Of a stretch of DNA of 64,000 nt, positions 26,501-41,500 are shown piece after piece. The stretch is from Mimachlamys varia (taxonomy: Eukaryota; Mollusca; Bivalvia; Pectinida; Pectinidae). The notes under the pieces are model-generated. The model was not told where the DNA came from. It ran no database searches and worked only from the letters and a program-made list of their open reading frames with translations. A program made the position numbers and the translations under genes. The stretch lies in the NCBI GenBank assembly GCA_947623455.1, contig OX392540.1, positions 28,700,410 to 28,764,409 on the forward strand, read 5' to 3'. Numbering within the stretch: position 1 is the first letter of the stretch; the number at the start of each line of letters is the position of its first letter.

Positions 26501-29500
26501 CACAACGTTAGGATCAATATTCCTGGACAAAATGTATTTAAGATTCCCGCGGGACAATTCACCACGGTTTTCCCATTACATCATAAAAGACTCTTAACTC
26601 AATGCAACAATATAATAACGAGAATGGTTCATCTGATACAGGAAAAAATGATCCCTCGGTCGCCATCATCAATATACAGCAGCCCTCTGACCACAGCCAG
26701 AATCTGGGAAGGATTTTTGTCTGCCCATACTTTACTGTAATACAGTTACTCAGCGATTCTTTCTTTGCCAGTAAACACTGCTAAAGTCCATCTCCCACTT
26801 ATGCTCGTCACTTACTGAGCTTAGATTATATGTCCAAGCTTATATATACTGCTCTCAGAACCGAAAACAAGTAAATCCTTAAGTGGACTTAAGTGTGAGA
26901 TATTGATCTAATTTTTAAGAATATTAACCAAAGTAAAAGGAATCAATCGTACGTTTTTGTTGACGTTTCATTTTGTTTTTTGAAATTATGTAATGTTTTA
27001 AATTTTCCATGTATCTTTAAGCAATCTATTTTTGTCCACAGTACAATCTGTAAATGACAAAGAATTTTTTACTTACATAAATAAAAATAAGAAAGGACAG
27101 AATTTAACCCAAGGACACCGGTATGTACATATGTGACACTAAAGGTGTAATAAAAATCAGCTTCTTTTCCAAACAATTATATCTTAATTCATTCATCCCT
27201 AAAGACACATTTGAACTCTTCCATTTCAAAGATTAGAATAGTTTAATATGAAATTTTTGGGGCAAATAAGTTAAATTTGAACGTATTCTTGTAGCCGTCG
27301 CTTAAGACCTTTCTATTATAGTACGGGGGCATGCATCCGGTTGTTCATGATGATGGGATTCCAATTTGATATCTCCCCTGGGTCCGAGTACAACTGATCC
27401 CCAACTCTGTGCATCAGACTTACAAGTGTTATCAAATCATATATCCTATATCACTATTTATCATCAGAACAATCACAAACTTCTGATTTTGAAATTTTTC
27501 TATTCATGTATAACTATAATATAATTTCTTTTCACCTTATTCAGTTAACTTATATAAAAGGACACATTTATGGACTTTATCTTTAAAAAATTAATTAATT
27601 AATTACTGGTAAGTGACAATAGAAACTTGTTTAGTTGTGTATCAATTCATATTCAAAGATGAACTCAATTAAAACACTTTTAATTTGAAGATTAGCAATA
27701 ATGAATGCTTTTGATACATACGCATTCAGTTCAGGTAATTCTCATTATCAAATACAAATTTGATTTCAATTTGAAGTAAAGAGCATCACTAATATAACTC
27801 TAACAAAAAATCAGTAATATGATGTTGAAGGTAACATAGTACCTTAACAGATATATCTCACATTACATAACACATGAAATATTCCGATATCAAAACCAAA
27901 TTGTCACAAAATATAGTTTTAATGGCAAACTTTTTTTTCACTGAAAACAACTAATTGTGGTTGGGTGGATGGTGCAGGTGATAGAGCAGTGCCCGACAAC
28001 ATGGGTTTTCTGCGGGTAGTCCGGTTCCCTCCCATAATAACAACCCCCTCCCTTCACTAACATCTGGGCCAACAACAGTGATTAATGTTGTTTCATAATT
28101 GTTGTAAAATAAATTAAGTTTATATTCATAAACGTAATTTGCTAGTTGTTTTTTTTAATTACTGTCTGAAAATTAACCTGCTTATATATCTTCAATTTCT
28201 ACAAAAGAAAACAGAATTATTTTTTTTAATATCACTGATGAGATTAATGCAAAGGATGAGAAATTAAATTTTTGCACAATTTGTAACAGAGACATTTTAT
28301 CAACAAGAAACCAGAGTGGTGTGACACAGTCTACTTGTGTATCAATACTATAAGTATTTCCTGTATCTCACGATCATCAAGTCAGATTAAGGAAGAGGAC
28401 CACTTATAATTAAATGCAGTTTGAACGACTATATATTTCCTGGGTTTAAAGCTAAATGCATACATAATATCTGTCTTATTGACAAGGACCTTGGACCTGG
28501 AGTTTCATCAAATCGCTAATAAGACGACCACAACGACCTCAGGGCCAAACTGACTGACCTTCCTTCCTGTCACAGGACGTGTAGGTCATCATCAGGATAC
28601 GTGTATGTCATCATCAGGAACCGTGTGTCATCATCAAGGAGTGTGGTGTCTGGGGTAAAACAACTACAGCTCAGGGGCTGGTGTACAGTAACTATAATAT
28701 ATACCCCAGAGGTATGGTAACAAATCTAGAGGATAGGGAATGCAGGCGCAGCACTATAGCACAAGAGCATGCCACTGATACAAAACATATACAGCACAGG
28801 GGCATGTATTTTACAGAACCTCTAACACAGGGGGCATGTATTTTCCAGAACCTCTAACACAGGGGACATGTATTTTCCAGAACCTCTAACACAGGGAGCA
28901 TGTATTTTCCAGAACCTCTAACACAGGGGACATGTATTTTCCAGAACCTCTAACACAGGGGCATGTATTTTCCAGAACCTCTAACACAGGGGCATGTATT
29001 TTCCAGAACCTCTAACACAGGGGCATGTATTTTCCAGAACCTCTAACACAGGGGGCATGTATTTTACAGAACCTCTAACACAGGGGCATGTATTTTACAG
29101 AACCTCTAACACAAGGACATGTATTTTACAGAACCTCTAACACAGGGGCATGTATTTTCCAGAACCTCTAACACAAGGGCATGTATTTTACAGAACCTCT
29201 AACACAGGGGCATGTATTTTACAGAACCTCTAACACAGGGGGCATGTATTTTACAGAACCTCTAACACAAGGGCATGTATTTTACAGAACCTAATTTCTT
29301 ACATCTGTAACAGACTGAGAATTTAAGTTTACTCAATCTTTTAAATGGGAAAAGTTTAAAGTTAACATAACACTGAAGTTCAGATGAAACCAGCCAATAG
29401 ACTGAACGTGTTCATCTCAGAACAGGTGAAGGAGAAAATGTAGCGACCAGACCGGGGTTCGAACCCAGGGACCTTCTGAACTCTAGACGAACACTCTATA

Positions 29501-32500
29501 CCATTGAGCTAAACCTGGAAGCTGATGATCTGAACCTTAATCTTGAATTGTTAATGTACTGTTAGTAATGCACATAAACATTTTGTACCAAGGCGATGCT
29601 TTAACGATTGACAGAACTTAATTAGAATTGGTATGACCAGCCAGCCACAACATTGGATCGCAGAGAAGGCATGCATATCATCAAAGCTTGTCTCCTTACA
29701 TCTACTGTGACATGTCAATGAGTGTTTGTGTCACACAGATATCTTGGGTGTTGTGTACAAGGTGGAATAATGTAAGATATGTGTACCAGCTGGTCCAGGA
29801 ACTCTTTGTGATAATGTAGTGGTAGGGAGGCTGACACTAACAAACGTACCGTAATTACTCTAGTACTGACAAGCAAAGGTTTCATTCTAGTATATTAATA
29901 AACATCTTGTACCATAAATACTCTAGTACTGACAAGGGAAGGTATTCATTCTAGTATATTGATAAATATCTTATACCATAATTACTCTAGTACTGACTAG
30001 TGAAGGTATTCATTCTAGTATATTAATAAACATCTTGTACCATAATTACTCTTGTACTGACTAGTGAAGGTATTCATAAGCATCATATACTGTAATTACT
30101 CTAGTATTGACAAGGGAAGGTGTTCATTCTAGTATATTGATAAACATCTTATACCATAATTACTCTAGTACTGACAAGGGAAGGTGTTAATTCTAGTATA
30201 TTAATAAACATCTTGTACCATAATTACTCTAGTACTGACTAGTGAAGGTATTCATAAGCATCATATACCGTAATTACTCTAGTATTGATAAAGGTATTAT
30301 ACTAACCTACATCATCATTTTAGCATTGACAAGAATTTACTCTAGCACTGACAAAAGTATTCTAGTAACTTACATCATCATTCTCAGTATAATAAATATT
30401 GATAAGCAATATATTATACCATATAATTACTCTAGTATTGAAAAGTATCATATACCGTTATAATGCTAGAATTGATGAGCATCAATATACTGTAATACTG
30501 CTAGAATTGACGAGAATCATATACCGTAATAATGATAGAATTGATGAGCATCATATACCGTAATAATGCTAGAATTGACGAGCATCATATACCGTAATAA
30601 TGACAGAATTGATGAGCATCAATATACCGTAATAATGATAGAATTGATGAGCATCATATAACGTAATAATGATAGAATTGACGAGCATCATATACTGTAA
30701 TAATGATAGAATTGACGAGAATCATATACTGTAATACTGCTAGAATTGACGAGAATCATATACCGTAATAATGCTAGAATTGATGAGCATCATATACCGT
30801 AACTACTATACAATTGATAAGCATTGTATACCGTAATTACTCTTGTATTGACAAACATCATATACTGTAATAGTGCTAGAATTGACAAGCATCATTTACA
30901 TGTATTGATATATGCGACAAAAGTGAGTAAGTCCTTTTATATGACATATCGCCTATATCTATCAATGTGGTCAATACCTGTCAATAGAATTACCAATGTT
31001 TTGTTGAATATCTAATTAATGGGATACACTGATAACCCTTAAAACCCTATGAATGACTCTACCATTTACTGACAATTATGAAGAGACAACTAGAATTTGC
31101 CTTTATCACCAGTATATTCTGTCACTGCAGTAATTATTGATAATCAGTTTAACAAGCGTCTAGTTCTATAGCCAGCTAGCTGCTAGCTGTACAATAATGT
31201 ATAGAAGTGCTGATGTGCCATTAATTGAGTACAGAAAGTCAAGCCAACAAGTCAATATGTATGTATTAACGTCCATTCCTCTCAGCTACCACAAGTAAAG
31301 CTTTTTGGTAGTGATCTAGTCCATACAAAGGATGGCAACAGGAAGACCGTTAAGAATTGGGTACGTGTGACTGATCCTCACAAAGGGGAGATAATTACAC
31401 ATATTTATCTGAACTTTTTTGATTTGATAATGACTACATAAATGATTGTATAATTTTCATGTTAAACTTATCAGTCATCAAGTCACTTCACACAAGTACA
31501 GTTACTGTAAAACTGGAAAAAATTCACCCTCGTTAAAGGGCGAATTTAAAACAGGGCCAATACATTTTCAAACATAAGCTTGCGCCTCATATTACATGTT
31601 CAATGAGGACCCAAGTTTGAAAAGTTGAATTCATTAGACAAGGCGAATACAATTTTTTTTTATGAGAGGGCAAAATAAGACAGGAAGAAAATTTACCGCT
31701 TTACAGTAAATCATCTCAAATGATTTCTTTGATAGGAAACATGTATGTGTACAGATTCCAAGGTGTTTTTTACCCCCCCCCCCCCTTCACTGCAGTTATT
31801 AATCAGGAGTAATACATCAGATGAATCTCACTGGTGTATTTACAGTAATTGTAAACAGTCTTTCTACACTGCTACATATAAGCTGGCATATGTAAAGGTG
31901 TGAGTGAAACCGTCCAACACAAACCAAACCATTGGCTGGAAAAATACAATGAAACTGCCCGAGGATTCAAATGCAGACTTACCTTGGGAAAGGTACGGAC
32001 ATTTTCTTTACAAACACCTCCACACAAGAATGTCAAAGTGACACCACTAAGCCTGGAGTGATGTAACGCCGGATATTGATAATATCCTTTCAGAGATTGA
32101 CACAAATTTAAAGCCCTGTCTGTCAAACTTTACATCCTCCATGGTTGATACTCCCTTATTGAACACACATGATTAGGGTGTATGGATGTGTGTAGGACAG
32201 TGTGTGGCTGTACAATTCACATTATTCAAGAAACTGGGAACACATGGGATGTGTTTACAATATACCATCACTCCATGGTGCTGAATACACATAAGTTACA
32301 GGTGACAGAGTAATATACCTTCAATACACAATCACTCCACGGTGCTTAATGCACACAAATTACAGGTGACAGAGTAAGATACCTTCAATACAAATCACTC
32401 CATGGTGCTAAATGCACACAAATTACAGGTGACAGAGTAAGATACCTTCAATACAAATCACTCCATGGTGCTGAATACACACAAATTACAGGTGACAGAG

Positions 32501-35500
32501 TAACATACCTTCAATACACAATCACTCAATGGTACTGAATACACACAAATTACAGGTGACGGAGTAACACACCCTCAATACACGTGTAATCACTCCATGG
32601 TGCTGAATACACACAAAATACAGGTGCATAGTAACACACCCTCAATACACGTGTAATCATTCCATGGTGCTGAATACACACAAAATACAGGTGACAGAGT
32701 AAGATACCTTCAATACAAATCACTCCATGGTGCTGAATACACACAAAATACAGGTGACAGAGTAAGATACCTTCAATACAAATCACTCCATGGTGCTGAA
32801 TACACACAAATTACAGATGACGGAGTAACACACCCTCAATACACGTGTAATCACTCCATGGTGCTGAATACACACAAATTACAGGTGACAGAGTAAGATA
32901 CCTTCAATACACAATCACACCATAGTACTGAATACATACATGTGTAAATGACAGAGTAGCATACCTTCAATACACAATCACTCCATGGTGCTGCATACAT
33001 ACATGTGAAATACAGAGTAACATAACTTCAATTCAATCACTCCATGGTGCTGAATACACACAAATCACAGGTGACAGAGTAACACACCTTCAACAAACAC
33101 TCACTCCATGGTGCTGAATACACACAAAATATAGGTGACAGAGTAACATAATCTCAATACGCAATCACTCCATGGTGCTGCATACACACAAATCACATGT
33201 GTAGAGAGTAACACATCTTCAATACACATTCACTCCATTATGCTGAATACGCATAAATCACAAGTTTACAGAGCAGACTTTTCCCTGGGACCCTCAAATT
33301 TAATAAATTTAGGAGTCCTGGGACTCCCATCAAAAAAATATATAGTAAAATTTCATTAATTTTTGAAGTCCTTTGGCAATTTTAGGAGTCAAACTGCAGG
33401 TTTTTGTGCCTCAGGGAAAACCCTGACAGAGTAACATGACTTCAATATACAATCACTCAATGAATACAGATAAATCTTGTGTATAAAAAGTAGCACACCC
33501 TCAATACACAATCACTCAATGGTACTGAATACACAGAAATCACAGGTGACAGAGTAGCACACCTTTAATACACACAAATCACTTGTGTAAAGAGTTAATA
33601 CAATAGATAATCTCTACAGCTAGAGCATCAATCCTCAATATACCAACATTGGGGCACTGATGGACATGTAGATAAAATCATTCCATTAAGTACTACATAC
33701 TCTCAAATCACTTATGCAGAGCCACCAAGTATTCTATAATCACTGTCGGGTAATTAGAGGTCTCTTGTATACGGAGGATATGTCATATCGTAGGGCAATG
33801 TCCACACATAATCTCAATCATGAGTATACGGCCATCTATAGTCACAACACTTCAACTTTGATTTACTCTCTTTACAAAATTACAATTGTACAGAGGAAAC
33901 ATATTTACAACATTACATAATATCAGGAGGCCAAATCATGTTATTTTTTTAAATATCGTTTTTATAAATTTGCATAACTTCCGGAAAATTTTAATATTAC
34001 TTGAGTTCATCAATTCCGCAAGCTTAACAACGTTTGGGTTTTCATAAAAATATCTATCTATACATGATATCCTTATACCAACAGCATATATACATCCATG
34101 ATCCAGGAACATTGAATTGTTCAGTAAATAATAGTGCTGTACAACAATCACACTCACTTTCACTTGTGTCCTTTACTTCAGCGCCATATGTTTATTACAT
34201 AGGTCTATATCATCAAAATGGTCAACTAAAACCTCAGTCGTCATTCAATTAACACTTACTGGTTTTTAAGACAACAACTTTTGCAATAATAAATATCAAC
34301 TAAATATAAATAGGGATACTGTTTTTTAAGACCACAGCTTTTGCAATAATATATACCAACTAAATATATTAGGGATATAGCGTAAACATTATATGAACTT
34401 GAAGGAAATCAAAGAACTGAAACTATTGAAGCACTATAAAATTCTGTAATTACTGAAGTTAGAAAGCTTAATATACATCAAAGGATTAATTAAATTTTGC
34501 AATCATTAATTAGTATATCCCTCCAAATATTCAGAATGTGATCTCATATATATATATATAAGCAGCTAAAACCAAGGTTAAAGGCTAAAAAGGGCAGAAA
34601 AGCAAATAAAAAATAAGTATATTTTACAATGTACAGGGATGTCATCCCCATCTATCACCCTGTCACAATATAAATCCAACCATGTATCGCTAACAATGAT
34701 ATTATACTTGTATGTCTGGTCACTCATTGACAACTATAGTCTAGTTGATTATACAGACTCTATATAGATGTAGCGACTCTATCACAATGTCTTCAAATAT
34801 TCCTGTAGTTGGAGCTCCGAGGTCCTTTTAAGTTTATAGATTTTTCCAGATAACATGTTGAAATCTCAACAAAAACATAAAACCAGTAAATGATTGATAT
34901 TCTTCACATAAAGCTACACAATCTGTATCTGTTATGGCCAGAAAAACTTACAATCACAATTGCTTGTGAAGTGATTTCCATATGTTACCTACTGGTAAAT
35001 TGATTTAGCATATTTGTCACGCAAACTACAGTCTTTTATAAAACCTTTATCACGAACTGTTCAAACTACAGTCTTTTATAAAACATTTATCACGAACTGA
35101 CTTTCTTCCAATAAACAGCCCCCTCCCACTACCAAATGTAAATCCACATCAAAGACTGGGTATAAGTTCAGTTTGTACCATGTAGGAGTGAAAACTTCAG
35201 TGTACATTCCACACTGTCTCAGACATGACCCATCACACAAGGCTCCAGTTACTCACAGACAGGTGCCCTGTACATGTGTGTTGAGTATAAAAATAATTTG
35301 GATTCTTTGCAGTAATTTCTGGACCATTCATGTACGGTGAAAATTGAACACCATTTATTTAGGACAGGAAGTGAACTTTTTGTTTCACTGTGTTGCTAAT
35401 TAATTCAGCTGTATGGTTTACAGAGGTGTCATCCTTTAGGTATACTGTCACTTTGTACAAGGTTTGAAAACTTTATACATGTGGTCATTATTCAAAGAGG

Positions 35501-38500
35501 CAGTCACTTATATAAAGTTATAAATATAAACTTTATTTATTTTACAACAATTATGAAACAAGTTATCCACTTTATATTAATCACTCTTGCTGGCCCGGAT
35601 ATTAAATCGTGCGAGGGGTCATATTGTGGGAGGATACCAGAGTACCTGGAGAAAACCCACGTGGTCGGGCAGCTGACCCCTATACTTTTCACGTCCAGTT
35701 GGGGAATCGAACCCCGGCCGCCTTGGTGAAAGACAAGTGGGCTATCCGCTGAACCACCCATATATAATTCAAGCTAGGGCAGGTCATTTTGTACCAATGA
35801 TAAATTCATATTGGTCAAAAATATAGGCTGTCACTTTTCACCTACAAGACAAGGTCCTTCCTAACCTTATAGATGTGGTCAAGGTTAAGGTTATTAGGTC
35901 ATGCAACTAAACAGGTGGTCAGTCAATACAATGGTCACTTTCTTACTGGAGGTGACAGTACTTTATACAGGTATTCATTAGGAGACACCATGGCCTTATG
36001 TGGCAGGACGCCAATGCAAGCTAAATGTGACCAAAATGCTGCAAGTTTGAGTCATGGAATGGCACTAAGTTGTATCTATCAAAGGGCCCAATTGCAGCCC
36101 ATGGTGAACTTGGTGTAGGGTGGTCAATCAGAATGTGGCGATACTGTTTGTGGGAAATTAACATTGGTAGAATAAACCACACCCTGACGACCACCCTTGT
36201 TGTTGTACACTGGTTAATGAAGGAGATCGTCCAAATTCTCTTCTTATAGGTTTAGTTTATTGACATGTCCACCAAGATATATTACAAAGTCTATAGTTTC
36301 ATATCTCGGTGCTGGCCTATACTTTAAAGTTGGTTAAGTCTATTGGTCCAGGGTATAAGACCAGCACCTCCACTCTCACTCCTGTCTGTGACTCGCTGTC
36401 TTCTGTTTCTCCCTCTCTTGCATTCACATAATACATATTTACAAAATTAAATAGAAATCCTAAAATACAATTTGATTTGCTAATGTAAAAATAACAGTTT
36501 ATCCTACGTACAATTATATTGGCTTTCTCTAAATCAAAGGCGGAATAAACTACAATTACAGCTTAATTTGTATTAGATAAATTACACAATATAGCGAGGT
36601 GTCCACAGGTATGTGACACAACTAGCTCAATGACACTATACTTATTGACCTGTAGAGCAAGCAATTAGACAGCTTGGCAGTTAAGAACCTGCTTACATGT
36701 ACATAATTAAGGGCCTATCCAGTTAATCTAACATCAAAAGCTTCTACACATGTTGGGGTGAGATTTGGGGATTTACCCATATTTTTCCTGAAAATTTTAT
36801 TAAAATTTCAAAATAGTGTTACTTTATATAAAAAAAAATCTCATAGAAATATCACTATTCTCATAATTTCCCTCAAATTCCCCCATAGGTTTTAAGAGCC
36901 ATAATTATCCCTGCTCCCCTATACTATCATAATCACTACAATATATCTTACTTATTTTGATAGTTATTCTGTACCTGGGGCTTAAAACTATCCACAGACT
37001 TTTATTCAATGTAAGTATACATGTTCACTAAATTTCTTATTGTATTATAAAAAGAACTCATAAGGGAATGGCCTTGTACATGAGAAATCTAACGAAAGGT
37101 CACACACCCATTTATATACCATTACCAAAGGAATCAATTTCAGATTTCACCTTTTAGGAATTATTACTTTGCCATGGGCGGTTTTTACTGGTTGTCACTT
37201 TCCGTGAAGATGTTCATGCAGATAAAACCTTTTATGTCTCTGGGCTGAATTTTACGATCTTTACTCCTACTTACACTCCAGTCAAGAATAAAATCTTTCT
37301 AATGATCCTACAGAAAAAAATGTTTTAAGGGTGTGACTGCAAGTTTAATATTTACATCAAGGACGTGCTATGATTCTAACACAGTGCTCTTAACAAACCA
37401 GGACAAGAGGGTGTATAATATAAAATGGTTACCATCAAATATTCAATTACGCTATATATATATATGTATTTCTCAATTTTGGTGTTTTTCTACATATCAT
37501 GATCCATAGGGTGTCAGATTAGACAGGTGAATTTGACCTGAAGATGTTGTGTTCCACAGGGTGCCAGATTAGACAGGTGAATTTGACCTGAAGATGTTGT
37601 GTTCCACAGGGTGTCAGATTAGACAGGTGAATTTGACCTGAAGATGTTGTGTTCCACAGGGTGTCAGATTAGACAGGTGAATTTGACCTGAAGATGTTGT
37701 GTTCCACAGGGTGCCAGATTAGACAGGTGAATTTGACCTGAAGATGTTGTGTTCCACAGGGTGTCAGATTAGACAGGTGAATTTGACCTGAAGATGTTGT
37801 GTTCCACAGGGTGTCAGATTAGACAGGTGAATTTGACCTGAAGATGTTGTGTTCCACAGGGTGTCAGGTTAGACAGGTGAATTTGACCAATTATGTTGTG
37901 TAATATAGCGTGTCAGATTAGAGTGTTAAATCAGACCAATACGTTACACAGCATTAGACATGAATTCGCAAAGTCTGACTGTTCATATTTTACTGAATTA
38001 TCCAATTCATCAGCCTTCATAATTACATTCATACCAAGCCTCCATCAACTAATTAATGTTTTGACCAATCTATCACGTAATTATTTCATTAACGACTGTT
38101 TGTCTAGCTGTAATACTAGCACTCTAGGAGTGTACAACACACACAGTGTCCAATTGATCACCCACACAACTAATCCATATATTCTAACATCTTCTGAAAA
38201 ACCAATTTAATCAATTAAATGGGATGGATACATTACAGCATTGAGATGATTGTACTTATAGGTACCACACCTTTAGTAAACCGTACTGAATCCTACACAA
38301 AACAATCTGTCAAATTGAAATGATCTACCTACAGAAATATACACTGTATTTGATCATAAGCCTTGGGGGACGCAGTGGCCAAGTGGTTAAGGTGTCCTGA
38401 CATTCCTAACCACTAGCCCTCCACCTCTGGGTTGCGAGTTTGAAACCCACGTGGGGCAGTTGCTAAGTTACTGACGTAGGTGGGTGTTTTTTCTCCGGGT

Positions 38501-41500
38501 ACTCCATCCGGCTTCCTCCACCTCCAAAACCTGGCATGTCCTTAAATGACCCTGGATGTTAATAAGGCGTCAAACAAAAATAAACCAAACCAAATGTGAT
38601 CCCCACCCAAATTTTTCAAGGACTTAAGCAAGACTTTTACAACCATTGTGTACCAAATATAACATCAGACAGGTGTGAGGCATGTAAAAAACATACTACC
38701 AGACTACAGTAAAACTCCCCATAAACTGACTTCTAACTTTGTGAGTGACACTGTTGACTTTTTAGATTATAATGAGTAACATAGGGTTCCTCCCACTCTA
38801 AATATTATTCGCATACCATTTTATCTGTCGATATAAGCCCATGCTTTACAGCATTGAATATAATACAGTAAAACCCCACTTACTTGATCTTGTGGGGACC
38901 TGATTGATATTTTGAGGAATACATGGTATTCTAGAAATCAGAGGTTGGTTGTATATGTATTTACTGTAAGCCCATCCATTGTAATCATAGGGAGAAATGC
39001 CAACAAAAGATTTTTCTTTAATTGCCCTAAAACAATTAAGCTATTCTCCCACTTTCATTGCGAGTGTTAAATATGTTGTTTTCTTCCACAGCATATTGCA
39101 GGATATGTTAGATCAATTTCATTTTTACTTTGTCAAAATACAGTAGTTGAATAACATTTCTCAGAATTAGACAGTAATGATTAATTTACAAAATTACCAA
39201 ATGTGTAATTTCAAGGATGAATTAAACTCCGATCTCATTTTAATTTCGTCAAACTACAGTAGTAGCTAGGTTAACATTTCTCAGAATTTTATAGTAAATG
39301 ATTATATTTTGATGAACCAAATGTGTAAGTTTCAAGGATGAATTTCCCAACATTTAAAAGGAATAAATCAACAATAAAGTGTAGATCTTATCTTATAAAG
39401 CTGGTCAACTTATAAAGCTGGTCAACTTATAAAGCTGGTCAACTTATAAAGCTGGTCAACTTATAAAGCTGGTCATCTTATAAAGCTGGTCAACTTATAA
39501 AGCTGGTCATCTTATAAAGCTGGTCAACTTATAAAGCTGGTCATCTTATAAAGCTGGTCAACTTATAAAGCTGGTCATCTTATAAAGCTGGTCAACTTAT
39601 AAAGCTGGTCATCTTATAAAGCTGGTCAGACATTCACTGATAGGTCTGACACAAGCACCCTCCATTTATAGTGAGGAAAACCTGAGCAGATTGAATGAAT
39701 CTTCCATTGGTTCAGAAAATATTTCCATAGGCTAAGCAGAGGCCTCATGAAACATATGTATATGAAACACATGGAGTCAGCAGGTTATAAGAACAAAACA
39801 CACCTATCAGACAGGACTGGACAGTCAAGGGAGATAATCCGACCAGCAGAAGCTATAGATCTAGTAACCTGAGTTCTCTACTTTAAATATCCAGCAAATT
39901 GTTAAATACGGAAAAACATGTATTCATATATTCCAATTAGTAATCCTTATTTTCAATCCATATCCAGGTATTGAGAATACAAGTAGTTTAATATATACAA
40001 TTAACCACATTTTCCCCTCAAAAACTATAAAGTTAAAATTAGACCAATATTAGGCAGGGGAGAATTGACTTTATTAAGCAGGGTTCACTTTTGGGCGCGA
40101 TTTCGCGAGATTCTCGCTGTATTTTCATATAAATCGCGTTAAAGTCTGTCCTAAAGCGAGAAAAAATCGCGCATGCCAAAATTCAGGTATAGTGGATACC
40201 TACATCGATCAATGATACTGATCGTAGTTCCAGAACTATTCCTGTCTGCAAATCCTAATGATAGTGTGTACCAGTCATAGTCTCAACGACGCTTGTTTCT
40301 CAATCACTTGCAATTCAAACGTTTAGATGACAAAGCCACCGCGCAAACACAAAGGTGCAGGTGTCTGTAAATTTGTGACAGGTTGCGATTGGGGGGAAAT
40401 GTAAGTAGTTAATGCCTCCAGAAACAGTATTGAAAGTTGATCAAACAGCCAGGGATGTCTTAGTTCATTAAATTAACATTAACCAATGATAAATCCATGG
40501 AAAACAAGTAGATGGTTGAGAGAGGAAATGACTCCACCGGTGCTGACTGTATCCGTGACGATGTCAATGCTATTGATGTTTAGTAGCAAGTTTAATGTTA
40601 TATTAGGAAATGTTGATTTTGGAGGAATTTTAACTTTAATTAGGCCTGCATATGACAGAGTTAAAATCACAAACAAGGACGATTTTCTCCAGGAAATAAA
40701 ATAAACAAAAGATCAGGAAACCCAATTACTGTACCTTGTGTTATTTATTTATTGACTTAATAAATGTAATTGTTATGAACTTATAGCATTCCTATCAATT
40801 CATACTAAATTACGTGTCATAATACCAAAAATCCCATCCATATATGAAAAATCTCACTCAAATTAGGTAAGGGAGATTTTTTCTCTCATTGTGCCCAAGG
40901 TCTAGGGTGAACCCTGATTAAGTCTATTTTATTTTATGGTATGTTTTTAAGTTTGAGGATATGATCATTTTTTTTTTTTATTAAGGCTGCAAATGTTGAA
41001 TATAAAACAGCTGAGCTAATCAAGATTATAAGAGAAACTTAACCCCTACACACTGTACTGAGAGCTGTATAAACCATTGACCATTAATAATTAGGCTATA
41101 GAGACACAAAACTATGTTAATCTATAATATAGCTAATTAGACTTAACTCATTCACCCCTAAAATTTCATAATAAACTGTTCCAACCTTTGATTTGGAAGA
41201 GTTCAAATGTGTCCTCAGGGGCAAAAGAATAAAAGCAAACTTGACCAGTTCGTAAGTATGGAATAAGCTGTATATAAATCTGGCTTTAAGGTATATTGGT
41301 CAGACTGAGGTATGTAGGAACTTATTAGGGTTAATAAGGCTTATAAGGAAAGCTTGACCAGGGTAATGATACATTACTCCAGGCAAAGCCGACTCAGGAA
41401 CTTGACCTGTGTGTACACAAGTCTGAATGACCCTATTATAGCTGATCAAGCCTGTGGTGTCCAGTCCCTAAAGTTCATTGACCAGTTGTAGTGGACAATG

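Noticed and set aside
26375..26740. Plus-strand 121-codon frame in unique sequence
   Set aside because: No recognised similarity, no good start context, no partner exons; GC slightly raised but not convincing.
26810..26848. TATATATAAG followed by GTAAGT on the minus strand, as an internal TMCC promoter and first exon
   Set aside because: The donor would fall at about the expected start site, leaving almost no exon; chance in AT-rich DNA is more likely.
27300..27440. Minus-strand frame [20 protein letters not shown]...
   Set aside because: Looks coding-like but is only ~40 codons, ends in a stop and has no known homologue that I recall.
13461..29535. Functional tRNA genes at 13461-13536 and 29452-29535
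   Set aside because: A and B boxes are present but the stems do not pair well and the two share flanking sequence, as expected of SINE heads.
5385..39628. CRISPR-like regular arrays
   Set aside because: Units are contiguous without unique spacers and the sequence is eukaryotic; ordinary minisatellites.
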